Below are positions 28,628 through 35,304 of a DNA stretch of 35,304 nucleotides, one piece after another; positions within the stretch are counted from its first letter, which is position 1; every line of letters starts with the position of its first letter. The notes under the pieces were generated by a model. That model was not told the origin of the DNA. It searched no databases and saw only the letters and a program-made list of their open reading frames with translations. The DNA lies in NCBI GenBank assembly GCA_003313425.1, contig NHZP01000152.1, forward strand, positions 1-35,304, in the 5' to 3' direction. Origin of the DNA: Pseudopyrenochaeta lycopersici (Eukaryota; Ascomycota; Dothideomycetes; Pleosporales; Pseudopyrenochaetaceae). Both the position numbers and the translations under genes were made by a program.

Positions 28628-29800
28628 ATGCGCGATGCGGTGCAGCGTACGGACAAGTTCCACTCGCTTCTCGACCGCATTCCGCACATCCAAGCCCTCA
28701 AAGGCGAGCATGATAAAGTCAACATCGAGAACTTCGTCGGCTACGCAAAAGTCCCGGTAGGGCTAGCAGGCCCCTTGCGAATCCAAGGCTCCGAGAACAC
28801 CGACGACGAGTTTTTCGCTCCATTAGCGACTGTCGAGCCCACGCTAGTCGCGAGCTGCTCCCGCGGAAGCAAGGCACTCCATCAATGCGGCGGTGTCCAC
28901 TTCAGGGTGCTCGGTGAAGGCATGTCCCGGGCCCCTGTCTTCATGTTCGCCGACACCGCGGACGCCGTTGCGTTTGCAGAGCTGCTGCCCCGCCTGCACG
29001 AACAGTTCGCGCGCGAGGCTGAAAGCACGAGTCGCCACGCTCACCTTCAGAAGCTGACACCACACATCATCGGGTCCAGCGTCCATGTACACTTCAGCTA
29101 CGCTTGTGGAGATGCCGCGGGGCAGAACATGGTCACCATCGCTACCCAGCGAGTCTGCGATAGCTTCATCGCATCGGCCACAGCACGAGAGCTACGGGTC
29201 CGGGACATCATCATCGAGGGTCAGATGGCGTCAGATAAGAAGCCTTCTTGGGGCAATGTGAAAGAGCCTCGAGGAGTGCAGGTTATCGTCTGGGGCAGGC
29301 TGAACGACGCTGTCTGCCAAGAAGTCCTCGGGTGTACGACCGAACGGCTGTATCAGGCGATACTTATCCTGAAGGAGGGTGGCATCCGCAACGGGCAGTT
29401 CGGCTGTAACATCAACGCTGCCAACATCATAGCAGCCATGTTCATAAGCTGCGGTCAGGACGCCGCAAGTGTGGCGGAGGGTTGCTGGAGCCACCTGACA
29501 CCCGAGTATGACTGGACAACGAAAGAGCTGAGGCTGACTATGTTCTTTCCATCGCTACCCGTTGCAGTTGTGGGGGGAGGGACGTTCTACGCGACGCAGC
29601 AAGAGTCTCTCCGGCTACTCGGATGCCAGGGTTTGGGGGGAAAGAGGCGTTTCGCTGGGCTCGTTGGAGCGTTTGCGCTTGCATTAGACATGAGTACCAT
29701 TGCTGCCATTGCCAACAATACCTTTGCTAAAAGCCACGCAGCCCTTGCGAGAGGAAAAGGTCAGACTCGGGATCTCGTCTCCTCAAACTCTAAGCTGTGA
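28628..29800 (+). CDS. HMG-CoA reductase-like enzyme, soluble catalytic domain only
   Basis: Class I (eukaryotic-type) HMG-CoA reductase fold, which normally reduces HMG-CoA to mevalonate with NADPH. ATG 28628, 390 aa, single exon; the frame closes at a TGA 24 nt upstream. Motifs in order: ENFVGYAKVPVGLAGPL (34-50), substrate loop TVEPTLVASCSRGSKA (Glu70, equivalent of the catalytic Glu; usual TEG reads VEP), LQKLTPHIIG, the cofactor motif GDAAGQNM (161-168, usual GDAMGMNM), SDKKP with the catalytic Lys (204 or 205), NINAANIIAAMFISCGQDAA (catalytic Asp278), VVGGGTFYATQQ (314-325), and KSHAALARGK (catalytic His370). All four catalytic residues are therefore present. The usual membrane/sterol-sensing N-domain is absent, and much of the N-terminal linker domain is short. 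Sequence is strongly diverged from housekeeping HMGR, so it may be a secondary or self-resistance-type paralog. No terpene genes adjoin it. Confidence 0.85.
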   Translation: MRDAVQRTDKFHSLLDRIPHIQALKGEHDKVNIENFVGYAKVPVGLAGPLRIQGSENTDDEFFAPLATVEPTLVASCSRGSKALHQCGGVHFRVLGEGMSRAPVFMFADTADAVAFAELLPRLHEQFAREAESTSRHAHLQKLTPHIIGSSVHVHFSYACGDAAGQNMVTIATQRVCDSFIASATARELRVRDIIIEGQMASDKKPSWGNVKEPRGVQVIVWGRLNDAVCQEVLGCTTERLYQAILILKEGGIRNGQFGCNINAANIIAAMFISCGQDAASVAEGCWSHLTPEYDWTTKELRLTMFFPSLPVAVVGGGTFYATQQESLRLLGCQGLGGKRRFAGLVGAFALALDMSTIAAIANNTFAKSHAALARGKGQTRDLVSSNSKL

Positions 29801-31461
29801 TTGGGATAGAAACGGTGCATCGTGGCTACGCAAGTATTTCCTGTCTCCTGGGCTTGGCAATCATGCTTTTTTAGCTTTGGAGATTCTGTCTCATAGTACA
29901 TCAAGAAGTCTGTCTTGTAGTATAAACTGAAGAACCATTATGATTAAGGTTAGATAAGCGGCTTGATTTGCAGCATCTTTCAACTGTCCTTGCTGCTGGC
30001 TGCTGCTACAGGAATCCGCACTACTGTAGCTAAGCAGAGCTGTCTAGCTAATTCGAATGACAAGACTGAGAAGGTGTTGTGTGCTGTGATAACCGCCGTG
30101 GCGTGGCCGCACATTTAAGATTAATTCCTCGCACAGCTGATACTGGCACGTGTTCACGGCACTGCTTGGCTAACAAGAAAATTCCTATCTCCGCATTCAA
30201 GTTGTTACTGGCTGCTTCCTTCTCTATCCCTGTCTCCGTGAACTCACTAGGCTCCATGTAGCGCGGAAGTATTGTCTTGAATAACCAGACTCTGCAAATG
30301 GAGATGCAGATACTGTACAAGACGCTTCCTACAAAGACTTTCATATTACTTCACGGCCGGACGCTTGGCAAGCAAGCGTTAGTGATCAATTCGAGCCACT
30401 TTCGCACGCCTATGCGAGCTTGGCCTGATTTAGCTCATCATCTGCTTAGCGCTACAAGAATTGCTGCGGGGCGCCACGCACAACCAGAAAGATGATGCTG
30501 TAGACGAAGATGTTGCTTACTGCTAATTCTCCAAAGCACTAAGATGATGTCGCTCGCGTGCTAGTTGCTTGGCTCATCGCCACTAAACGATGTACCTGAT
30601 TACGCTCACCTGTATGGGAATCACGATGTAAAGATGATCGTACAAGCTGTTTGTCTCGGTCGCATTTGCAGTCTTGCTTTTCTGCACGTCGCACAACTTT
30701 CCTTATCAAGCATATCTGCCTCGTGTAATGCAGGCTTTACCTCTTCAGCTCTAGCTCGGTACACCCTCCCTACGCCGTGGAGAACGGACAAAGCGTCGAC
30801 GAAGGAGCTCGTATTTTTTGTGTTTTGTGGCTAAAATTTAAGTCAACTTGCAGCAACCTCAACAAAATAGCTATAGTATATTTTAAAATAAGGATTATTT
30901 AACACTATTAAGCACTATCTTAAGAGTCTATATTGCAGGTTTTAGAGTACTTGCTTATAATCTGTTGTTGTTCTGGTGGGTTGCGCGTAATAGGTTTGGG
31001 GGGGCCAGTGCTTAAAAAATACGAGCTCCTTCGTAGCTCTGGTCAGCCACTTCAGCCCCTCAACTGTCTGCCAAGGGTTGTTGGAATGCACAAAGTGACG
31101 TGCGCCGTGGTCTTGCTGCTTCAGTGTTCAACGTTTGGTAGTCTCATGCAGTTAGGCTTAAGCCGCTTTGGCATTCATATCTACATTCTACCATTTAGAT
31201 CGAAGCAACCACCTGACCAACGTTTCGTAAGCACATCGCTAAATAGCGCCTTTGCCTTGTACATGCAGAGCTTGTATTCGAGAGCGTAGCTAACCTGAAC
31301 CACAAAAACAAGCAGCAGCCCGATTAGGTTATCCACCCAGTGACCATCTTGAGCATGCGTCACTCATCAGCATTGTGGAGGAAGATCATCTGATTGGCTA
31401 TTGACAGCAGAGGCTTCGTGAGTACTATAAATACATTTGCAGATATGCTCGAGGAATCAGA
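29801..31461. other. Intergenic region, partly AT-rich
   Basis: No supported gene. 30830-30960 is noticeably AT-rich (TATAGTATATTTTAAAATAAGG and similar), which may be an old transposon remnant. The right end holds the promoter of the next gene (TATA box listed separately). Confidence 0.35.
31426..31433 (+). promoter_or_regulatory. TATA box of the second 2EXR-like gene
   Basis: TATAAATA, 28 nt before the ATG at 31462. The position implies a very short 5' leader, or a leader starting right at the coding region. Confidence 0.5.
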
Positions 31462-32268
31462 ATGTCCCCTCTGTTTTGGCTCCCACGAGAGCTCCGCGAC
31501 CAGATTTATATGTATGTGCTCTATGATGCACACGGCCTTCTCTACAAGCCAGTCAGAGATGGAACCAGCATTCTTTCTCCAAGGTCGGTGAATTTGCCAT
31601 CTCATAAGAACATACTCGCCTGGCTTCGCCGAGCTTCGCTTGGCCGGACCTTTGCTCGGCGTACCAAAAATCGAAGAGATCTCAACCAGCTCAAATACGT
31701 TTGTAGGCAACTTCATGATGAGACTAAAGGACTGGACTTGCACCAAAACCTGGTTATTTTCCAAGATACATGCTCTTGGAATGCCATTGAGCAGTGTGCA
31801 TCTCTCTTTCGTCGCTGGCCTATGCTTCGCCAAGTGGCAATCAGGTGTTCTCTAAAGACTTTCGCACGCGAGTTTGGCAAGAGTAAGCTATCAGCCATCG
31901 TGAAGCACTGTATGGAGAATGCCGACGTCTCTGTGAGGGTCCACATACCTTACTGGTCCCAAGCCGACCCAAATTTCGTACTGCGGGGTCTTGCCTACCT
32001 GCTGACACTTCGAAAAGACGCACGCCTCATCGCACAGCTGGCTCAGGCAACTTCGGTATCCTATCTCTCAGACTCGGAAATCGAGCTAGTCACGACGAAT
32101 GCGCAGATGCCGTGCAATCTCCGATGGTATCCTTGGAAGAGGAGTTCGACCGGTTTGTTGTTAGATCGCAATGCTCGCGAGCATCCTTTGCTCAGCCTGC
32201 CATCAGCGCAGGCGGCGGTTGGAGGTTTGGAGGAACTGGCGGCAGGTTGGTTCAGATATGGACTGTAG
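31462..32268 (+). CDS. 2EXR/F-box-like domain protein, 268 aa
   Basis: Same fungal family type as the protein at 20403-21041 but clearly a different member. ATG 31462 (MSPLFWLPRELRDQIYMYVL), with the LPRELRDxIY signature at residues ~7-17. The second conserved block is LNQLKYVCRQLHDETKGLDLHQNLVIFQD (~74-102). The remainder is mixed alpha/beta (LFRRWPMLRQVAIRC, HCMENADVSVRVHIPYW) with no other motif. Single exon, no signal peptide or membrane segment. A TATA box lies 28 nt upstream. Cellular role unknown; substrate adaptor for ubiquitination is only a possibility. Confidence 0.75.
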   Translation: MSPLFWLPRELRDQIYMYVLYDAHGLLYKPVRDGTSILSPRSVNLPSHKNILAWLRRASLGRTFARRTKNRRDLNQLKYVCRQLHDETKGLDLHQNLVIFQDTCSWNAIEQCASLFRRWPMLRQVAIRCSLKTFAREFGKSKLSAIVKHCMENADVSVRVHIPYWSQADPNFVLRGLAYLLTLRKDARLIAQLAQATSVSYLSDSEIELVTTNAQMPCNLRWYPWKRSSTGLLLDRNAREHPLLSLPSAQAAVGGLEELAAGWFRYGL

Positions 32269-33422
32269 AGCGGGATACAGCCAGCTCAATAGTGGCGGAC
32301 AGTCCTTTCTGGCGCTGCTAATTGCAAGCTAGATAGCTCTATGGCTGATGAAGGACACCAGCGTTTCGATAGAGCTAGATGCTCATGCCAAATGCGTTCC
32401 TAGCCTGGCTCTACTCACTCTTCCGTATTCGTATTACTTTTGTGGTCGTGCGTGTGGCAGCTGACGCACATAGACTGCCTGAGATGTGTGTTTTGCATCC
32501 ACAGTTCATCAAGCGACTGTCTTGCCAAGCGGATACGAAGACTGCTACTATATCCAAATCATAACGCTCCTTCTCGAAGCGGCAAAGGTTGATTGCCAGT
32601 TGAATCTTGCTAGCTCTGGAAATGATTGAATCACAATGATCCAGCTCGAATTGTTATTTCCAGAATCATTACAGCACCAACCCCTAGACTTACGCTCTTA
32701 GAGCAATTTGTATGTCCGCATGATTGCATGGATACAACGGCAATAGCCATTCCATGAGAAATATAGCCTCAGAGACGTGGTATCGATACTCGAAATATGA
32801 GAGATCAGCCCATGATGAATGGAGACCACGTCAATTATGAGCGTAGATCATTCCACATAGCAAACCATGGGACTGGAAGGAGGCGTATTGTGTTCAGCGT
32901 TGAAAGTCGAGGCACAACCACCTGATCTGTGCATAAAACTTGGAGCACATGCGCTCGTCATTGCCACGGCACAATTTTGGTTGCTTCGAAATGGCCCTCG
33001 GGTGAGTTGGTAGACACATAAGCGACATCCAGTGTGAGTCTAATCAGGATAGCGAAACGATACTGGAAGAATGTCCAAATTTGCTAGTGGTCAAGTTTAA
33101 CCGCCTCAGCCTTCTCTAAATGAGAGCTGCTGCGAAATCAGCGCCTTGTGTGACAGAATGCATCATGGCTTGGTGGAATAGTTGCCCGGCACCTTGGTTG
33201 CACCACGATCAATGCCTGACTCCTAGAGCTCTGCTTACGTGGGGTAACAAATGCTAGAGGTTTCGATAGCTTTCGTCTGACATTATGAAGTAATTAGTCT
33301 TATTGCAGGTAGTAGCTGTGGTTGGTCACGAGAATTCGATGTTTTGGGCAGAGTGCATAAAGTTGTATATTCAGTAGCATTCGTTTCACGAGGGCGGCTC
33401 ACCAACGCTTTACACAGCATGA
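32269..33422. other. Intergenic region, nothing recognised
   Basis: About 1.1 kb without a long open frame on either strand and without any repeat or RNA gene that I can support. Confidence 0.4.
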
Positions 33423-34222
33423 ATGAAGTACGGCATCTCTGCCCTTCGCCCAGGTCTACCTGCACTTGGATCAAAATGTATCAAAGCCACAGTCACTCTG
33501 ATTTGGCCATACTCGTCTTCAACATGCCGATTCGCGCTATTACTCGCTGAGCCCGACTTCAGGTTGCGCCGAAAGAACGGCCAGGCCAGAGCTTGCTTTT
33601 CAGGGCCGAGCGCAAAAGCTCTTGCGTCGACGGGCATCGGAATAGGAGACAATATTATATTGAACCTGCAGGGTGCGGAATTTGTACAGGAAGGAGTGGT
33701 TGACGTTCCAGGGAAGAGCATAGACTGGGAGCTTCTATACACGACGACCGTCATTGTTCAAATTTTCGCAACGACAGCGCGCTCGCAGATCTTGCAATCG
33801 TCAATGCCGCGCCAACGCCTGCGTCACAGTCGCCCTCTCGCCGAGAAGCTGTGGCAGATCCGAGTCCTGTTAGACAATGGTCCGCTCCCGCCTTCTTCAA
33901 GCGATTACGACTCTCGGAGGGACCCTTTTTCGGTGACCCGCACGTTACATCGGTGCACAGGGGTGAGAGCTCGGCCAGGAACCGGCGGCGGAAGCATTAT
34001 GGAGACCGGAAAGCTTGGACCTACAACGCGAGGACTCTGTCTCCCGACGAATACAGTGACATAGATGATGACTTTAACATCGACCAGGTGTCGCCGCTAT
34101 CGCTCAGTCGTGCGACATCCATGTGGGACACGCTAAGCTCTCCCCCAGAAACTGCTCCGCTCTCAGTTGCAGCAGGCCGCCTTGATGACCTAGAGGACAA
34201 GGAAGGGCGGTCATTTGCGTGA
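33423..34222 (+). pseudogene. Pot1/Cdc13-type OB-fold protein, frame broken
   Basis: Resembles the fungal family annotated as telomeric single-strand DNA-binding Pot1/Cdc13 domain proteins. From ATG 33423 the first frame encodes an OB-fold-like segment: IKATVTLIWPYSSS, ALLLAEPDFRLRRKNGQAR, ASTGIGIGDNIILNL, KSIDWELLY...VIVQI (to ~33762). The family-like continuation (AAPTPASQSPSRREAV, then VADPSPVRQWSAPAFFKRLR and RKAWTYNARTLSPDEYSD) is in the -1 frame and runs to a stop at 34220-34222. The switch maps near the T-run 33763-33766, and no GT...AG intron of plausible length covers it. So the copy is frameshifted, or the assembly lacks a base. It is also short for the family, whose members usually continue with a long C-terminal part. 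Family assignment is from memory of conserved wording, not a search. Confidence 0.55.
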
Positions 34223-34844
34223 GCGAAGGGCCTGCACTCTCCGAGGTCTGCCGCACTGCGGAGCAGAAGACCGCATACGATGCTAAATCGAATCACACGG
34301 GATTTTGCACCAATGCCGATCGCAATGAACTAGATGCTGGACCAGACGATTTGACTCCGTTCAATCTGCAGTATGCTGATGGGGGCGATACAGAGGTTGG
34401 CACGGGATGAATCACCAAAGAAGAAATCTTTTCAAATGAGACAAAATGCGGCGGTATAAGCATGTAAATATCAATATCAAGATGGGTGCACATATGTCAT
34501 AAACTCAAGTTAACCATAAGCCACTAATCTCTGTTAGCAATTCCTCAATCACTGTACCAAGGTTAGCATCAGCGAGACAAATTTAGCATGGCAAACATCA
34601 TGAAGACTTGAGAGAGATTTGTTTTTGCGTCGTGTCCAATCATAGGACAGCTTATTTGGGGATACGGACTCACAACCCCGTACGCTTCGCATAGAGGAGT
34701 TACATGTTGCTCATCCACAGCCATGATAATTGCTCTTCCTCTCCGCAGTTGCTCTATTTACAAGCGGAGGTAGCTCAGCCACTACACGCTCGACCACTTC
34801 TGCCCTAAGCCCATCTCGGAAGTTATGACAAGCTGTCAAGTAGT
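34223..34844. other. Intergenic region between convergent gene ends
   Basis: A short plus frame to 34410 (ALSEVCRTAEQKTAYD...) overlaps the preceding stop by a few bases and might be further decayed coding sequence of the Pot1-like gene. Nothing else seen. Confidence 0.3.
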
Positions 34845-35291
34845 TCAAGCCGCCTTCGAGGTGGCAGAGTCGCTAGTAGGCAAGCTTTCAATCTGATCCT
34901 CCAACTCTGCTCTGTGCCCCCGGTTTTCCTTCGCAGCTGCTTCATCATTCATACTGCTCATAAGTACAGCGTACATATCGCTTAGATCATACCCATCATC
35001 CGAGCCGTCTGTAAGGTCGTGGTGGAGGTCAGAGCTGACGCTTATATCATCGTCTTCGCTTGAGTCGTCTTGCGGGACAAACTCATCTTCGGAACCACTA
35101 GTCTCATCCTGAACGATGAAAAGCCGGTCTTCGTCATCTTCGCTCCCGTCAGTGCTGCTTTCGTCTATCGCCAGCTCGTCGACGCCTTCAGGGCTCTCGA
35201 TGAAGAACTCCTTGTAGCGCATGACCTTGCATTGGCGGGCAAGGGTGCTGTGACCAAGTTGCACGTTTGACTCGCTCGTCGGTGTGGACAT
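34845..35291 (-). CDS. Acidic low-complexity hypothetical protein, 148 aa
   Basis: Not recognised. ATG 35291 (MSTPTSESNVQLGH). A short basic N-terminal part with CKVMRYKEFFIESPEG is followed by a long Asp/Glu/Ser run (residues ~40-105: DGSEDDEDR, SGSEDEFVP, DDSSEDDDISV) full of casein kinase 2-like sites. A small helical segment (DLSDMYAVLMSSM) and a charged C-end follow. The whole chain is probably disordered; such acidic tracts occur in histone-binding and nucleolar proteins, but nothing here proves that. The gene could be longer if the stop at 34845 were bypassed by splicing; no strong donor is seen. Confidence 0.5.
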   Translation of the reverse strand: MSTPTSESNVQLGHSTLARQCKVMRYKEFFIESPEGVDELAIDESSTDGSEDDEDRLFIVQDETSGSEDEFVPQDDSSEDDDISVSSDLHHDLTDGSDDGYDLSDMYAVLMSSMNDEAAAKENRGHRAELEDQIESLPTSDSATSKAA

Positions 35292-35304
35292 GCTTGTAAG
35301 AAAT

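Noticed and set aside
3299..29800. A biosynthetic gene cluster joining transporter, GST, cupredoxin and HMGR-like enzyme
   Set aside because: Genes are separated by long empty stretches and a young transposon, with no core synthase, cyclase, P450 or pathway regulator visible.
31360..31833. Minus-strand 157-codon frame over the second 2EXR-like gene
   Set aside because: It overlaps the plus-strand gene, which has the family signature and a TATA box at the right place.
33755..33770. Programmed -1 frameshift in the Pot1-like gene
   Set aside because: The zero-frame heptamer around A-ATT-TTC does not fit X-XXY-YYZ, and no downstream structure is evident; a one-base loss in a T-run is simpler.
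34764..34840. tRNA-like start (GCGGAGGTAGCTCAGCC)
   Set aside because: The following bases do not form a D-arm, anticodon arm or T-arm, no GTTCRA box follows at the right distance, and there is no acceptor-stem partner.
1..35304. CRISPR arrays, bacterial operons or prophage
   Set aside because: No regularly spaced repeats; spliceosomal introns and fungal families show a eukaryotic nuclear origin.

Overview
The window looks like nuclear DNA of a filamentous ascomycete, most probably a dothideomycete-like fungus. The genes are split by introns of about 49-94 nt with GT...AG ends, usually with a CTAAC or CTGAC/CTGAT branch site. Families typical of such fungi occur (DHA2-type MFS exporter, kappa-class GST, membrane-anchored cupredoxin, two 2EXR/F-box-like proteins, a Pot1/Cdc13-like OB-fold protein). 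A chromodomain Ty3/gypsy retrotransposon is also present. Gene density is low, and long stretches hold nothing I can support. All intron models were read by eye.

Layout. 1-1073 (-): coiled-coil protein gene at the left edge, 3' end uncertain. 1747-2805 (+): single-exon hypothetical. 3299-5296 (-): MFS efflux transporter in four exons. 6703-7440 (-) and 7791-8637 (+): divergent pair of small basic hypotheticals with introns. 10098-10730 (+): hypothetical with a C-terminal helix. 12792-18023: complete LTR retrotransposon read on the minus strand, with identical 173-bp LTRs, a 5-bp target duplication, intact gag and pol, and a self-complementary primer site. 18.0-20.4 kb: gene-poor, with a near-palindrome that encodes the same Cys-rich peptide on both strands. 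20403-21041 (-): 2EXR-like protein. 22672-23623 (-): kappa GST in five exons, recovered by splicing. 25541-26552 (-): cupredoxin-fold membrane protein in two exons. 28628-29800 (+): divergent soluble HMG-CoA reductase-like enzyme. 31462-32268 (+): second 2EXR-like protein. 33423-34222 (+): Pot1/Cdc13-like gene broken by a frame change. 34845-35291 (-): acidic low-complexity protein.

No operon-like or clear biosynthetic cluster logic is visible. The transporter, HMGR-like enzyme, GST and cupredoxin are kilobases apart on mixed strands, without a terpene cyclase, PKS, NRPS or P450 between them. The most informative object is the retrotransposon. It carries a Tf1/sushi-type self-priming signature (12 nt next to the LTR exactly complementary to an internal LTR stretch that follows a pyrimidine tract). 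A single in-frame TAG separates gag and pol, and the polypurine tract is also the last coding segment of pol. I found no evidence of a wholly new biological system. The other items most worth a second look are the divergent HMGR-like enzyme, the near-palindromic Cys-rich locus and a diverged dispersed repeat.
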